Shown: positions 7,014-18,151, numbered from the stretch's first letter. The stretch is 51,714 nucleotides of DNA from Alsobacter soli (GCA_945883115.1 CAMCXA010000013.1:1-51714); one strand, 5' to 3'. The notes: generated by a model not told the origin, from the letters alone. Numbers and translations are program-made.

Positions 7014-8420
7014 TCACTCGGTTTCCAACCGTTGTTTTCCGGGTTTTCTGCCGATGATTGTCGCAATCAGATCGGAAATATTCGCGACCGCATGAAGGCT
7101 TACAACGCCGTTTGCCGTTGCATCGAGCCCCGCTTTCGGCAGTACCGCACTAGAGAAGCCCAGCTTTCCGGCTTCTTTGAGGCGCGTGGCGGCTTGACTG
7201 ATCGGGCGGAGTGCGCCGGTGAGGCAGATTTCACCCATAAAAACGCGATCCGGAGGCAGAGGTGTCTGGCTCATGGAGGAAATGATGGCTGCTGCGGCGG
7301 CGGTATCGGCGGCGGGTTCATTGATTTTGAGGCCGCCTGCGACATTAAGGTAGATGTCATAGGCGCCGAGTTTCAGGCCGCCATGGGTTTCAAGGACAGC
7401 GAGCACGGTCGAGAGCCTGCTCGGATCCCAGCCCACGACGGTGCGGCGCGGATTGCCAAGCGAGGAGGGTGCGACAAGGGCCTGAAATTCGATGAGGACG
7501 GGGCGGTTGCCTTCAATGCCGGCGAAGACGGCGGTGCCGACGGCATCGAGATCGCGGCCTTGGAGAAAGAGGGCAGACGGATTGGTGACTTCGGCAAGGC
7601 CGAGACTGGTCATCTCGAAGACGCCGATTTCGTCCGTGGGGCCGAAGCGGTTTTTGGTGGTGCGGAGAATGCGGAAATTGAGCGCGCCATCGCCCTCAAA
7701 AGACGCGACAGCATCAACCATGTGTTCGACGACGCGGGGGCCGGCAATTTGGCCGTCCTTGGTGACGTGGCCGACGAGAATGATCGCGGCGCCGCTCTTC
7801 TTGGCAAAATGGATCAGGGCTTGGGCGGCGCCGCGCACCTGGGTTACGGTACCGGGGGCGGACGGGATTGTCTCCGACCACATGGTCTGGATCGAATCGA
7901 TGATGACGAGGCGCGGGACTGCGCCCTCCGACAGGGTGGCGACGATGGTCTCGATATTGGTTTCGGCGGCGAGTTCGACGGGGGCTTTCGAGAGGCCGAG
8001 GCGTTCGGCGCGCAGACGCACCTGATCGGTGGCTTCCTCGCCGGAAATATAGACGACGCGGTGGCCTTCATTGGCGAGAGCGGCGGTGACTTGCATCAGG
8101 AGGGTGGATTTGCCGATACCCGGGTCGCCGCCAAGAAGGATGACCGAGCCGGTGACAAAGCCGCCGCCGGTAACACGGTCGAACTCGCCCATGCCGCAGG
8201 CGATGCGCGGGGCGCGATCCACGGTGCCGACGAGGCTTTCAAGCCGAAGGATGCGCCCTTTGCGGGCTTGTTTTGCGATGGTTCCGCCGCCGGGAAGGGG
8301 GGCGCTTGCTGCTTCCTCGACGATGGTGCTCCATTCGCCGCAGGCGTCGCAACGGCCCTGCCAGCGGGCATAGACGGCGCCGCAGGCCTGGCAGGAAAAT
8401 TCAAGCGGGCGCTTGGCCAT
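7014..8420 (-). CDS. radA: DNA repair protein RadA
   Basis: This 468-aa RecA-like ATPase promotes branch migration in homologous recombination. An N-terminal zinc finger is seen in two pairs, CQACG and CDACG. Walker A is GGDPGIGKST, followed by the RadA-specific KNRFG motif and a C-terminal Lon-protease-like domain. ATG 8420 gives the family start MAKRPLEFSCQACG; a longer frame to 8486 would overlap the end of alr and is unlikely. The gene lies 7 bp after alr and 121 bp before cvpA. Confidence 0.96.
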   Translation of the reverse strand: MAKRPLEFSCQACGAVYARWQGRCDACGEWSTIVEEAASAPLPGGGTIAKQARKGRILRLESLVGTVDRAPRIACGMGEFDRVTGGGFVTGSVILLGGDPGIGKSTLLMQVTAALANEGHRVVYISGEEATDQVRLRAERLGLSKAPVELAAETNIETIVATLSEGAVPRLVIIDSIQTMWSETIPSAPGTVTQVRGAAQALIHFAKKSGAAIILVGHVTKDGQIAGPRVVEHMVDAVASFEGDGALNFRILRTTKNRFGPTDEIGVFEMTSLGLAEVTNPSALFLQGRDLDAVGTAVFAGIEGNRPVLIEFQALVAPSSLGNPRRTVVGWDPSRLSTVLAVLETHGGLKLGAYDIYLNVAGGLKINEPAADTAAAAAIISSMSQTPLPPDRVFMGEICLTGALRPISQAATRLKEAGKLGFSSAVLPKAGLDATANGVVSLHAVANISDLIATIIGRKPGKQRLETE

Positions 8421-8427
8421 GGGCGAA

Positions 8428-9567
8428 TCAGCTTTCAACAAGAATGCGGCGATGAACACGTCTACCAAGATGGGTGAGGAGTTCATAGCCGATCGTGTTT
8501 ACTGTGGCAGCGACCTGATCGAGCGGGAGGTCTGGGCCGATGAGGTCGACAAACGTGCCGCGCTGAATGGTGTTGGCTGGGACATGTGTGATGTCGATGA
8601 CTGTCAGATCCATCGAGATGCGGCCGAGAAACGGGCATTGATGACCGGCATACATTGCGAGACCGCCTGTGAGCGTGTCGCTGGAGGAAGCGGCGCGGGG
8701 GTAACCGTCGGCATAGCCGAGGCAGATTGTGGCGATGCGGGTGGGGCGTTTGGCCGTCCATGTCGCGTTGTAGCCGATGGTTTCGCCCGGATTGACGAAT
8801 CCTGTCTGGATGATGGGGGCCTGCCAGCGGATGACAGGGTGCATCGGGTTGGGGCGACCCGCGAGCGGGTTGCCGCCATAAAGCGCGTAGCCGGGGCGGG
8901 CGATGTCATGACGCACGCTCTCGCCCATGAAGATGCCGGATGAATTGGCGAGGCTTGCGCGTGTTTGGGGGAAGAGGGCGCGCACTGCATTAAAGGCAGC
9001 GATCTGGCGCGCGGTATGGGGCGAATGCTCGACCTCGCCCTCGATGAAATGGCTCATGATGAAGGCGAGCGGGAAGGGCGGGGTGGGGCCGGAAAACTTG
9101 CCTCCGAGGGCGGCGGCCTCCGATATGGGCAGCCCGAGGCGGTTCATGCCGGTATCGAAATGCAGGACTGCGGGCGGGGCGTCGGGTTTTACCGAGACAA
9201 AGTCCTGCCATTCCGCGATTTCCTCAATCGAGCCGAGAACGGGCGTGATGTTGTGACGGTGATAGAGGGGAGCCGAGGCGGGGGGGAGGCCGTTCAGTGC
9301 ATGGATTGTGGCTTTGGGGGCGAGTTCGCGGACGCGGATGGCCTCAGATAGGTGGGCGGTGAAGAAAGTGGCGCAGCCTGCTGCCGACAAGGTCGGGATG
9401 ACGGTATCGAGGCCGAGACCATAGCCGTCGGCTTTGACAACAGCGCCGCAGATTGAGCCTGCGGATTTTGCGGCAAGCAGGGTAAAATTAGCGGCGAGCG
9501 CTTTGGTGTTGATTGTGAGGATCGAGCCAAAGGCAGACGGGTCAGGGAGCGTGAGATTACCCGCCAT
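8428..9567 (-). CDS. alr: Alanine racemase
   Basis: This 379-aa PLP enzyme interconverts L- and D-alanine for peptidoglycan. The PLP lysine is K45 in AVVKADGYGLG. The C-terminal beta domain with CLGYADGYPRA and GRISMDLTVIDI is present. It begins 1 bp after the dnaB stop and ends 7 bp before the radA start, so it is translated within the dnaB-alr-radA unit. A dnaB-alr pair is common in alphaproteobacteria. No unusual feature is seen. Confidence 0.96.
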   Translation of the reverse strand: MAGNLTLPDPSAFGSILTINTKALAANFTLLAAKSAGSICGAVVKADGYGLGLDTVIPTLSAAGCATFFTAHLSEAIRVRELAPKATIHALNGLPPASAPLYHRHNITPVLGSIEEIAEWQDFVSVKPDAPPAVLHFDTGMNRLGLPISEAAALGGKFSGPTPPFPLAFIMSHFIEGEVEHSPHTARQIAAFNAVRALFPQTRASLANSSGIFMGESVRHDIARPGYALYGGNPLAGRPNPMHPVIRWQAPIIQTGFVNPGETIGYNATWTAKRPTRIATICLGYADGYPRAASSSDTLTGGLAMYAGHQCPFLGRISMDLTVIDITHVPANTIQRGTFVDLIGPDLPLDQVAATVNTIGYELLTHLGRRVHRRILVES

Positions 9568-9568
9568 G

Positions 9569-11053
9569 TCAGAATTGATCCGGGAGATTATCTCCGTTCG
9601 CGAGATTGGAGAAGCGCGTCACTTCGGCGTCAAATTGCAGGGTGACGGTGCCTGTCGGTCCGTGGCGTTGCTTGCCGATGATGATTTCGGCGCGGCCATG
9701 GATCTGGTCCATCTCGGTTTGCCAGTTCAGATGTTCTTCGGTGCCGGCGCGGGGCTCTTTGTTTTTCAGGTAATATTCCTCGCGGAACACGAACATAACG
9801 ACGTCGGCGTCTTGCTCGATGGACCCCGATTCGCGAAGATCGGAGAGTTGCGGGCGTTTGTCGTCGCGTTGTTCGACCTGACGCGAGAGCTGCGAGAGGG
9901 CAATGACGGGAACGGCGAGTTCCTTGGCGAGGGCTTTGAGGCCGGTGGTGATTTCGGTGAGTTCCTGAACCCGGTTTTCGCCCTTTTTCGAGGAGCCGGA
10001 AAGCAATTGAAGGTAATCGACGACGAGAATGTCGAGCCCCTTCTGGCGCTTCAGACGGCGGGCGCGTGTGGCCAATTGGGCGATGGAAATGCCACCGGTC
10101 TGATCGATGTAGAAGGGGATGCGTTCCATTTCGCGGGCGGCATCGACGATGCGGTCGAAATCATTGTCCTGAATTTCACCGCGGCGGATTTTGTAGGACG
10201 GAACGCCTGATTGCTCGGCGATGATACGCGTGGCGAGCTGCTCGGATGACATTTCGAGCGAGAAGAAGCCGACAACGCCGCCATCCATACGCTTTGTGGT
10301 GCCATCGGGTAGTTTTTCAGACCTGTAGGCGCGGGCAATGTTGAAGGCCATGTTTGTGGCCAGCGCGGTTTTGCCCATGCCGGGACGACCCGCAATGATG
10401 ACAAGATCGGAGGATTGCAAGCCGCCCATGATGCGGTCGAGATCTGACATGCCGGTGGCGATGCCGGAGAGTTTGCGATCCCGTTTGAAGGCTTCAGCCG
10501 CAAGATCAACAGCGATGCGCAAGGCACTGGAGAAACTCACAAATCCACCGTCGAACCGGCCATTTTCAGCGAGTTCGTAGAGCCGCTTTTCAGCCGCCTC
10601 GATCTGTTGTTTGGGGTGGTCATCGGCGGCGGCGTCATAGGCCGTGTTGACGATCTCCTCGCCGATCAGGACGAGCTGACGCCGCATGGCGAGTTCGTAG
10701 ATGGTGCGGCCATAGGCTTCGGCGTTGATGATCGTGGTGGCTTCGGCGGCAAGGCGGCCGAGATATTGGGAAATTGTGATGCCGCCGAGATCTTGATCGC
10801 CGACAAAGGTTTTGAGCGTGATGGGCGTTGCAAGTTTGCCGGCGCGGATCAGCGATTGGCAGATGTCATAGATGCGGCGGTGGGTTTCCTCGTGGAAATG
10901 GGAAGGCTCGAGGAAGTCGGAGACGCGGTAATAGGCATCATTATTGACGAGGATCGCGCCCAGCAAAGCCTGCTCCGCCTCGACATTGTGCGGGGCGACG
11001 CGGAACGGCATCTCCGTTTCGTTTATCTTCGCGAGAGCACTCGACGCAGCCAT
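9569..11053 (-). CDS. dnaB: Replicative DNA helicase DnaB
   Basis: This 494-aa hexameric helicase has the N-terminal primase-interacting domain (PHNVEAEQALLGAIL) and the RecA-like C-terminal domain with Walker A GRPGMGKT at residues 222-229. The Walker B region is LDILVVDYLQLL, followed by the SQLSRQVEQR loop. No intein interrupts it. ATG 11053 gives the standard N-terminus; the frame remains open upstream to 11167 but that part has no family similarity. It is the first gene of the minus-strand unit ending in the SDR gene. The 226 bp upstream hold the rplI terminator. Confidence 0.97.
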   Translation of the reverse strand: MAASSALAKINETEMPFRVAPHNVEAEQALLGAILVNNDAYYRVSDFLEPSHFHEETHRRIYDICQSLIRAGKLATPITLKTFVGDQDLGGITISQYLGRLAAEATTIINAEAYGRTIYELAMRRQLVLIGEEIVNTAYDAAADDHPKQQIEAAEKRLYELAENGRFDGGFVSFSSALRIAVDLAAEAFKRDRKLSGIATGMSDLDRIMGGLQSSDLVIIAGRPGMGKTALATNMAFNIARAYRSEKLPDGTTKRMDGGVVGFFSLEMSSEQLATRIIAEQSGVPSYKIRRGEIQDNDFDRIVDAAREMERIPFYIDQTGGISIAQLATRARRLKRQKGLDILVVDYLQLLSGSSKKGENRVQELTEITTGLKALAKELAVPVIALSQLSRQVEQRDDKRPQLSDLRESGSIEQDADVVMFVFREEYYLKNKEPRAGTEEHLNWQTEMDQIHGRAEIIIGKQRHGPTGTVTLQFDAEVTRFSNLANGDNLPDQF

Positions 11054-11230
11054 TGGAAATCCATCCTCAGTGATCTCTGCTCTTAGCACGCACGGGGTGA
11101 TGCGCCATCGGAGAAGCGACGGACGGCACGGTAGGCGCCCGTTTGTCCCCATTGCCCACAGGGGCAAAGAACATGGTTGACACTGATTCGGGAAAGTGCG
11201 GGTTTTGGACCAAGATACGCAAAACGATAA

Positions 11231-11262
11231 AGGCCCGGCGTTTCCGCCGGGCCTATTATTTT
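11231..11262 (-). terminator. Rho-independent terminator after rplI
   Basis: A perfect 10-bp stem AGGCCCGGCG/CGCCGGGCCT with loop TTTC lies at 11231-11254, 26 bp beyond the rplI stop. On the minus strand it is followed by TTTATCGTTTT. It separates the ribosomal-protein operon from dnaB. The + strand also has a T-rich tail (ATTATTTTA), so it could work both ways. Confidence 0.85.
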
Positions 11263-11279
11263 ATGAGTACGGGAAGAGA

Positions 11280-11846
11280 TTAATCGCCCAAGCTGCCACC
11301 AGCTTCGTTCAAAGCGGCGCCGACTTCGAGGCCGAGATCGTCGAGGTTGATTTCCTCGCGGATCGTGGCGCTTTCGCCGCGTGCCTGACGCTCGGCTTCT
11401 TCCGGGCTGCGGGCGACGTTGACGGTGACGCTGACATCGATTTCCGCGTGCAGGTGGACGGGAACCTTGTGGAGGCCGAGTGTCTTGATCGGTGCGTTCA
11501 GCACAATCTGGTTGCGGTTGATGGTGTGGCCCTGGGCGGCAAGCTGCTCGGCAATGTCGCGGGTGGCAACAGAACCGTAGAGCTGGCCCATTTCGCCAGC
11601 CTGACGGATGATGACGATGACCTGACCGTCAAGCTGCTCGGCAACGCTGCCGGCGGCTGTCTTGGCCTTCTGGTTACGCTCTTCAATTGCGGCGCGCTGG
11701 GTGCCGAATTGTTCGAGATTGCCCTTTGTGGCGCGCAATGCCTTGCCGCGTGGCAGGAGGAAGTTGCGGGCATAGCCGTCCTTGACGCGGACGACATCGC
11801 CGAGTTGTCCGAGATTTGGAACGCGTTCGAGAAGAATGATGTTCAT
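11280..11846 (-). CDS. rplI: 50S ribosomal protein L9
   Basis: This 188-aa protein binds 23S rRNA through its N-domain. The N-terminus [32 protein letters not shown] is the diagnostic L9 signature. A long connecting helix and the C-domain follow, then an acidic tail of about 35 residues ([19 protein letters not shown]) typical of alphaproteobacterial L9. It is the last gene of rpsF-rpsR-DUF2232-rplI, 21 bp after DUF2232, followed by a strong terminator. Confidence 0.97.
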   Translation of the reverse strand: MNIILLERVPNLGQLGDVVRVKDGYARNFLLPRGKALRATKGNLEQFGTQRAAIEERNQKAKTAAGSVAEQLDGQVIVIIRQAGEMGQLYGSVATRDIAEQLAAQGHTINRNQIVLNAPIKTLGLHKVPVHLHAEIDVSVTVNVARSPEEAERQARGESATIREEINLDDLGLEVGAALNEAGGSLGD

Positions 11847-11867
11847 GGCAGTGTCCTTTTTTGCGAG

Positions 11868-12842
11868 TTAGAGATTAGAGGAGAGTGGTGTTTCAGATTT
11901 TGAGGGTGGTTGACCGTTCACGCCAATGCCGAACCAGCTATGGGCCATCCCGACCAGGCCAAAGCCGAGAACCGGCCAGCCGGGCAGAATGAGGAACAAG
12001 GCATAAAGTGCGAGAAGGATCGGCAGACGCGTTTTGAGCGGGCGCGTAATGGCGTGGATGACTGCAAGACCCTGCAGACAAAACGCCATGAGAAGACTGG
12101 CCGCGATGACCGCGCTGAAGAGGCTCGCAAATTCCGACAGGGTGAAAGCAAGGAGTGTGGCCAGCACAATGACGGCAATGGCGTTGCGCGGCATGCGGGT
12201 GGTTGAAAGGTCTGGCCATGGCCGAGGCAGTTTTCCGGACGTATTGACCAGTTTTGCCGCGCCCCAGACCAGAAAGGTCATGATCGACACCGACATTGCG
12301 GTGCTCAGCGGCGGAACAAGGACGGCGGCCAACTGGGAGAAACGTTCAATCGCGTCCGATTTTTGCGTTTCCGACAAGCCCTTGAAAATCCCGGTATCAA
12401 CCTGTTGGAGAATATCGACCAGACTTCTGAATGATGTGAGGAATACGTCGAAATCGCGGGCAATGACGAGGATGCCGAAACAGGTGAGCAGCGCGTTCAA
12501 CGCCGCAATCCAGAGCAGGAAACGGCCAAGCGGATACCATTCGGTGCCGTTCTCGGTTTCACGCGACAGCAGCAGGAGATAGCCGAAAAGCCAGCCGGGA
12601 ATGCCAGCGACAAGGGCGAAGGTGAGGGCGGCGAAGGGTGAGAACCAGAGTGCTGCGAGGATCATGCCCGTGACAGCACCCGCTATTCCTGCCGTGTGAC
12701 GCCAACCGAGGGTGACGATCAGGATCGGCAGCGGTGCGACCAGATAGAGAAGGACGGAAAAAGACGAACCGACGGCGACAACTGAAAACAGAAGCACCGA
12801 TACCATGCCGGCCATGACGCCGAGGGCAATATTGCGATTCAT
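11868..12842 (-). CDS. DUF2232 polytopic membrane protein
   Basis: This 324-aa protein has about eight hydrophobic segments, beginning with LGVMAGMVSVLLFSVVAVGSS and ending with ALYALFLILPGWPVLGF, and a short polar C-tail. It lies between rpsR and rplI, where a DUF2232 protein is regularly found in alphaproteobacteria (and in related YybS form in Firmicutes). The function is unknown; the link to ribosomal genes is positional. The assignment rests on topology and position. Confidence 0.85.
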   Translation of the reverse strand: MNRNIALGVMAGMVSVLLFSVVAVGSSFSVLLYLVAPLPILIVTLGWRHTAGIAGAVTGMILAALWFSPFAALTFALVAGIPGWLFGYLLLLSRETENGTEWYPLGRFLLWIAALNALLTCFGILVIARDFDVFLTSFRSLVDILQQVDTGIFKGLSETQKSDAIERFSQLAAVLVPPLSTAMSVSIMTFLVWGAAKLVNTSGKLPRPWPDLSTTRMPRNAIAVIVLATLLAFTLSEFASLFSAVIAASLLMAFCLQGLAVIHAITRPLKTRLPILLALYALFLILPGWPVLGFGLVGMAHSWFGIGVNGQPPSKSETPLSSNL

Positions 12843-12939
12843 AGCTGTCCCGCACCATTTGGGCGGTTAGAGGAAGGTCAATGCCTGCCCCAACCCGTTG
12901 GAAAAACCGCCGCGAACTGAAAGCTCGCGGCGGGAGAAA

Positions 12940-13196
12940 TCAGGAAATCACGTAGGGCAGAAGGCCCAGAAAACGCGCGCGCTTGATGGCACGGGCGAGA
13001 TCACGCTGCTTCAAGGCGGAAACGGCGGTGATGCGTGACGGAACAATCTTGCCGCGCTCGGAAATGTAGCGCGAGAGCAAGCGTGTATCCATGTAATCGA
13101 TCTTCGGCGCATTCGGACCCGTGAACGGGCAAGATTTGCGACGACGATAGAAAGGACGGCGCGGCGCGCCGCTGCTGGCTGAATCTGTCGAGGTCA

Positions 13197-13197
<1 letters not shown>
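12940..13197 (-). CDS. rpsR: 30S ribosomal protein S18
   Basis: This 85-aa protein of the small-subunit platform partners S6. The core signature is [22 protein letters not shown] and the C-terminal basic helix [21 protein letters not shown]. The start ATG shares one base with the rpsF stop (TGATG), indicating coupled translation. It has the usual length. Confidence 0.97.
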
Positions 13198-13688
<491 letters not shown>

Positions 13689-13933
13689 CGTCTGGACCTT
13701 TCCTGTTATGCGTTTCCGGCGCAAAGCCCTTCAAGCCCCTGAAGGCCCGAACGGGAATGGAGAAGGCGGAGACAAGGGAACGAGAAGCAAAACTTCCGAT
13801 TATTCAAAGGTTTGACATCGTATTGCCAAACTTCAAATCGTCCTTTCAGCCTCCAGCCGGAAACTGCGAAGCGTGTCCCTATCGCTTTTCGGGGGAATGC
13901 GCAAGCAGGACGGGGTTATTTTGATGGTGTGTG
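13689..13933. other. mntH-rpsF intergenic region
   Basis: This 245-bp stretch must hold the mntH 3' end signals and the rpsF promoter on the minus strand. I see no strong hairpin with a T tract and no near-consensus promoter that I would place with confidence. A 55-codon + strand frame at 13757-13924 with three Cys is discussed under rejected items. Confidence 0.4.
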
Positions 13934-15271
13934 TCACGCTGAAAAGAAAAAGTCGAACACGAGCTTGGTGTTCAAAATGACGATGACTCCCGCAATCAGG
14001 GACGCGATCAGGGTCAGCCACAGGGGTGCCTTCAAGGCCCCCATCTTGGCGCGCTGTGACGTGAAGATAACAAGGGGAATGACTGCGAAGGGGAGTTGCA
14101 GGCTTAAAACGACCTGAGACAGAATGAGCAGCTTTGCCGTGCCGGCTTCGCCGAACCACAGGGCCGTGAGTGCTGCCGGGACGATGGCGATGAGGCGCGT
14201 GATCAGGCGCCGCATCCAGGGCGGTAGCCGGATTTCAAGAAAACCTTCCATCACGATCTGGCCCGCAAGGGTGGCTGTGACGGTCGAGTTCAGGCCGCAA
14301 CCGATGAGGGCGACTGCGAACAGGATCGGGGCAAGGGAAGAGCCAAGAAGGGGTTCAAGCAGGGAATGGGCATCCCCAAGCTCGGTGACATCGGTTTGCC
14401 CGTTGGCGTGAAAGGCTGCGGCGGCGAGGATCAGGATCGAGGCGTTGATGACGAGAGCAAAGAGCAGCGCGATGGTCGAGTCGATGGTCGCGAAGGTGAG
14501 ACTCTGGCGGCGCGCGGCGTCCGTGTCGCCCAGAATACGGGTCTGTACGATGCTGGAGTGGAGATAGAGATTGTGCGGCATGACGGTGGCGCCGAGAATG
14601 CCGAGCGCGAGATAGAGCATTTCGGGGTTTGTGACGATGTCGGTCGAGGGCGCAAAGCCGCCAAGGATTCCGGCAAGTTCGGGCTTTGCGAGAATGATCT
14701 GGGCAGCAAAGCAGAAGGCGATGACGAGCAGGATCGAGACGATGAAGGCCTCGATGGCGCGGAAACCGAGGCGCTGCAACATCAGAATGACGAAGACATC
14801 AAGCGAGGTAATCACAATGCCCCAGGCGAGCGGCAGGCCGAAGAGCAATTTCAGGCCAATTGCGGTGCCGATGACTTCGGCGAGGTCGGTGGCGATGATG
14901 GCGATTTCGGCCATGACCCACAGCCCGGCGGCAACGGGTTTGGGATAGGCATCGCGGCAGGCCTGGGCGAGATCGCGGCGGGATGCTACGGCAAGACGGG
15001 CCGAGAGCGATTGCAGAATGATCGCCATCAGGCTCGACAATACCGCGACCGACAAAAGCAGATAGCCGAATTTGGAACCGCCGGCGAGGGCTGTGGCCCA
15101 ATTGCCGGGATCCATATAGCCGACAGCGACGAGGTAACCGGGACCGAGGAAGGCGAGCATTTTGCGCCAGGACGGCCACAGCGGATTGACCGCGATGGTT
15201 TGATGGGCGCCGGGAAGGGAGACGTCGCCGCCGGATTGCCGCCAACCGCCCAAGACGCCGCGATCTTTCAT
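13934..15271 (-). CDS. mntH: Nramp-family divalent metal (Mn2+) transporter
   Basis: This 445-aa proton-coupled metal importer of the inner membrane has about eleven helices. Helix 1 carries the metal-binding DPGN motif at residues 54-57 ([10 protein letters not shown]). The helix 6 signature is [10 protein letters not shown] with the conserved Met-Pro-His, and the later GQIVMEGFL transport signature is present. These residues favour Mn2+ or Fe2+. A GGAG ribosome site precedes the ATG. It is transcribed alone, divergently from ilvD. I found no clear Mur or MntR operator upstream. Confidence 0.94.
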   Translation of the reverse strand: MKDRGVLGGWRQSGGDVSLPGAHQTIAVNPLWPSWRKMLAFLGPGYLVAVGYMDPGNWATALAGGSKFGYLLLSVAVLSSLMAIILQSLSARLAVASRRDLAQACRDAYPKPVAAGLWVMAEIAIIATDLAEVIGTAIGLKLLFGLPLAWGIVITSLDVFVILMLQRLGFRAIEAFIVSILLVIAFCFAAQIILAKPELAGILGGFAPSTDIVTNPEMLYLALGILGATVMPHNLYLHSSIVQTRILGDTDAARRQSLTFATIDSTIALLFALVINASILILAAAAFHANGQTDVTELGDAHSLLEPLLGSSLAPILFAVALIGCGLNSTVTATLAGQIVMEGFLEIRLPPWMRRLITRLIAIVPAALTALWFGEAGTAKLLILSQVVLSLQLPFAVIPLVIFTSQRAKMGALKAPLWLTLIASLIAGVIVILNTKLVFDFFFSA

Positions 15272-15549
15272 ATTTCTGCTCCGACAGCAGATTTACGCAA
15301 GGGCGCCGGATGTTGCAGGCAAATCACGAGGTAGGCCAAAGCGGGATGAACTCCAAGTTGAAACACGGGATGCTGATTGTGCAGGGTTCTTGTCTGTTCG
15401 TCTATGGACAAAATTGATCAAAGATTGCGGCGAAATTTGTGACGGCCGTGACAGTCTCGCGGGATTTTCAAATTTGCGATTCTGGTGATACGTATTTTTG
15501 CCATGTTTGTCTTTCTATCTCCTGTAAACCTGAAGGCTGGATAAACCCG

Positions 15550-17280
15550 ATGACCAAACACGTATTTGACAAGACGAAGCTCCCGAGCCGCCATGTGACC
15601 GAGGGCCCGGAACGGGCGCCGCATCGCTCCTATTATTATGCGATGGGGCTTAACCGCGAGCAGATGTCGCTGCCTTTCGTCGGCGTTGCGTCATGCTGGA
15701 ACGAGGCGGCTCCGTGCAATATCAATCTGATGCATCAGGCGCAGTTTGTGAAGAAGGGTGTCTCGGAAGCGGGGGGAACGCCGCGGGAGTTTGTGACGAT
15801 CACGGTGACGGACGGCATCGCGATGGGCCATCAGGGCATGAAATCATCGCTTGTCTCGCGTGAAGTGATCGCGGATTCGGTTGAATTGACGATGCGCGGG
15901 CATGCCTATGACGCGCTTGTGGGGCTTGCCGGGTGTGACAAATCTCTGCCGGGCATGATGATGGCGATGGTTCGGTTGAACATTCCGTCGATCTTTATCT
16001 ATGGCGGATCGATCCTTCCGGGGACGTTCAAGGGGCAGCCGGTCACAGTGCAGGACGTCTTCGAGGCGGTGGGCAAGCATTCGGTGGGTGCGATGTCGAC
16101 CGAGGATTTGCTGGCACTGGAAGCTGTTGCCTGCCCATCCGCAGGTGCGTGCGGCGCGCAGTTTACCGCAAACACGATGGCGACGGTCTCGGAAGCGATC
16201 GGTTTGGCGTTGCCATACTCGGCGGGGGCGCCTGCGCCTTACAGCATTCGCGAACAATTCTGCCATACGGCTGGCGAGATGATCATGGAATTGATCGCAA
16301 AGCAGATTCGCCCCCGCGACATTGTGACGCGGAAGGCACTCGAGAATGCGGCGACCGTGGTGGCGGCTTCGGGCGGTTCGACAAATGCGGCGCTGCATTT
16401 GCCGGCGATTGCGCATGAAGCGGGCATCTCGTTTGATCTGTTCGACGTCGCCGAGATTTTCAAAAAGACGCCTTACATTGCCGATTTGAAGCCGGGCGGA
16501 AAATATGTTGCGAAGGATCTGTTCGAGGCCGGCGGCATTCCCTTGCTCATGAAGACTTTGCTCGAAAACGGTTTCCTGCATGGCGATTGCATGACGGTGA
16601 CCGGTCGGACAATGGCCGAAAACATGGCTTCGGTGAAGTGGAATCCGGACCAGGATGTCGTCCGCCCGGCCAACAAGCCGTTTACGCCGACGGGTGGTGT
16701 TGTCGGATTGCGCGGCAATCTTGCGCCGGATGGTGCGATTGTGAAGGTCGCGGGGATGGCTGTCGACAAGCAGGTCTTCAAAGGCCCGGCGCGTTGTTTC
16801 GATTGCGAAGAGGATTGCTTTGAAGCGGTGAAGAAGAAGCAATACAGCGTTGGTGACGTGCTGGTTATTCGGTATGAGGGACCGCGTGGCGGGCCGGGCA
16901 TGCGCGAAATGCTGTCAACGACGGCGGCTCTTTACGGGCAGGGCATGGGCGACAAGGTTGCGTTGATCACGGACGGGCGGTTTTCGGGGGCAACTCGCGG
17001 CTTCTGCGTCGGTCATGTTGGACCCGAGGCGGCAATTGGCGGGCCGATCGCGCTGGTGCGTGACGGTGACATCATCGAGCTTGATGCAACAAAAGGCCTT
17101 CTTGCCATACATGTTACGGATGAAGAACTTTCCCGCCGTAAAAAAGACTGGAAGCCGCGCGAACATGATTTCGGATCAGGCACGATCTGGAAATATGCCC
17201 AGACGGTCGGATCGGCGAAGGATGGCGCCGTGACACATCCGGGCGGCAAGGGCGAAAAGCAGGTTTATGCGGACATCTGA
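15550..17280 (+). CDS. ilvD: Dihydroxy-acid dehydratase
   Basis: This 576-aa Fe-S enzyme catalyses the third step of isoleucine/valine synthesis, dehydrating 2,3-dihydroxy acids to 2-keto acids. Cluster cysteines are visible in [11 protein letters not shown] (C49, C56), GCDKSLPG and [16 protein letters not shown]. The length fits the shorter IlvD class rather than the 616-aa E. coli type. ATG 15550 starts [19 protein letters not shown]; the frame is open 37 codons further upstream without similarity. The 278 bp between mntH and ilvD show no obvious leader peptide rich in Ile, Val or Leu codons. The 3' end overlaps the next gene by 14 bp. Confidence 0.96.
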   Translation: MTKHVFDKTKLPSRHVTEGPERAPHRSYYYAMGLNREQMSLPFVGVASCWNEAAPCNINLMHQAQFVKKGVSEAGGTPREFVTITVTDGIAMGHQGMKSSLVSREVIADSVELTMRGHAYDALVGLAGCDKSLPGMMMAMVRLNIPSIFIYGGSILPGTFKGQPVTVQDVFEAVGKHSVGAMSTEDLLALEAVACPSAGACGAQFTANTMATVSEAIGLALPYSAGAPAPYSIREQFCHTAGEMIMELIAKQIRPRDIVTRKALENAATVVAASGGSTNAALHLPAIAHEAGISFDLFDVAEIFKKTPYIADLKPGGKYVAKDLFEAGGIPLLMKTLLENGFLHGDCMTVTGRTMAENMASVKWNPDQDVVRPANKPFTPTGGVVGLRGNLAPDGAIVKVAGMAVDKQVFKGPARCFDCEEDCFEAVKKKQYSVGDVLVIRYEGPRGGPGMREMLSTTAALYGQGMGDKVALITDGRFSGATRGFCVGHVGPEAAIGGPIALVRDGDIIELDATKGLLAIHVTDEELSRRKKDWKPREHDFGSGTIWKYAQTVGSAKDGAVTHPGGKGEKQVYADI

Positions 17281-18151
17281 GACCGTAACGACATATCTTC
17301 TGGCTGGTTTGCGGATCACCCTGCTCACATATCTGTGTGCGGGGGCCGCGTCCGCTTCGGATCTCGTTTCTTCAACAGGAGGAAAGACCGAAAGTGCGGA
17401 GGAAAAGTCCGAGGGCATGATCGAATCGGTGGTCGAGGCCACGAAATCGGCAGTTCGGGAATATCTTGCGGGAAATAAAGAGAGTGCTGTTGCAACGCTG
17501 GAAGTAGCGGCGAAGCAGGGCCATGCGCCCGCACTCTGGAAACTTGCGCGGATGAATGCGGATGGCGACGGCGTGCCGCGGAACGAGGTGAAAGCTTATT
17601 CCTATTTTTCGCGGTTATGCGACGAGAATGCCGATGAATTACCGGACTCGGCGATGGCGCCATTCATTGCGGCGTCGTTCAATGCGTTGGGACATTATTA
17701 TCTCAAAGGCATTACAAATAGTGCTGTGAAAGCCAACCCCGAGCGCGCACGGGAGATGTTTTCGTATTCGGCAACGTATTTTGGTGATCGGGATGCGCAG
17801 TATTATCTGGGCAAGCTGTATCTTGACGGAATTGGCGGCAATAAGGACGTCAAACAGGCCGTCCGTTGGCTCAATCTCTCATCCGAGAAGGGACACAGGC
17901 TCTCGCAGGCGACGCTTGGCGAATTGCTGGCCTCAGGCAAAGTTGGTTCCAAGCAGAGAGCCCGCGCGATTATGTGGCTGACGCTCGCAAGCGACGGGGC
18001 GGATCCCGAAAAGGATGCGTGGATTTTGGACCTCAACAAGAAGGTCATTTCCGAGGCGACCGAGAATGACCGGATCGCGGCGAAGGCCTATCTTGATCGG
18101 TGGTCAAGCCGCAAGACGGCGACAATGGCAGGGTCGGGCGTCACACCGTGA
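17267..18151 (+). CDS. exoR: ExoR-like periplasmic Sel1-repeat protein
   Basis: This 294-aa protein has a signal peptide (hydrophobic [16 protein letters not shown], cleavage likely after ASA near residue 31). Sel1-like helical repeats follow: [43 protein letters not shown] and [21 protein letters not shown]. The repeat order, the GDGV and [11 protein letters not shown] segments and the C-terminal WILDLNKKV resemble ExoR of rhizobia. ExoR is the periplasmic repressor of the ChvG/ChvI (ExoS/ChvI) acid/envelope-stress system that is removed by proteolysis at low pH. The ATG lies inside the ilvD 3' end (14-bp overlap). It is convergent with xthA, with stops overlapping by 11 bp. The ExoR call is by remembered similarity; another Sel1 protein is the alternative. 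Confidence 0.75.
   Translation: MRTSETVTTYLLAGLRITLLTYLCAGAASASDLVSSTGGKTESAEEKSEGMIESVVEATKSAVREYLAGNKESAVATLEVAAKQGHAPALWKLARMNADGDGVPRNEVKAYSYFSRLCDENADELPDSAMAPFIAASFNALGHYYLKGITNSAVKANPERAREMFSYSATYFGDRDAQYYLGKLYLDGIGGNKDVKQAVRWLNLSSEKGHRLSQATLGELLASGKVGSKQRARAIMWLTLASDGADPEKDAWILDLNKKVISEATENDRIAAKAYLDRWSSRKTATMAGSGVTP

Noticed and set aside
6906-8477. Very long (523-codon) + strand frame opposite radA
   Set aside because: RadA on the other strand is unmistakable; the frame is the mirror of a GC-rich coding sequence, rich in Gly, Ala and Asp without motifs.
9569-11053. Intein in DnaB
   Set aside because: DnaB is a frequent intein host, but this copy is 494 aa with uninterrupted motifs.
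13757-13924. 55-codon + strand frame ending in CEACPYRFSGECASRTGLF, resembling the Fe-S cysteine pattern of FNR-type regulators
   Set aside because: It stops right after the cysteines with no cyclic-nucleotide or DNA-binding domain, shows no GC-rich third-position bias, lacks a good ribosome site and covers the rpsF promoter region.
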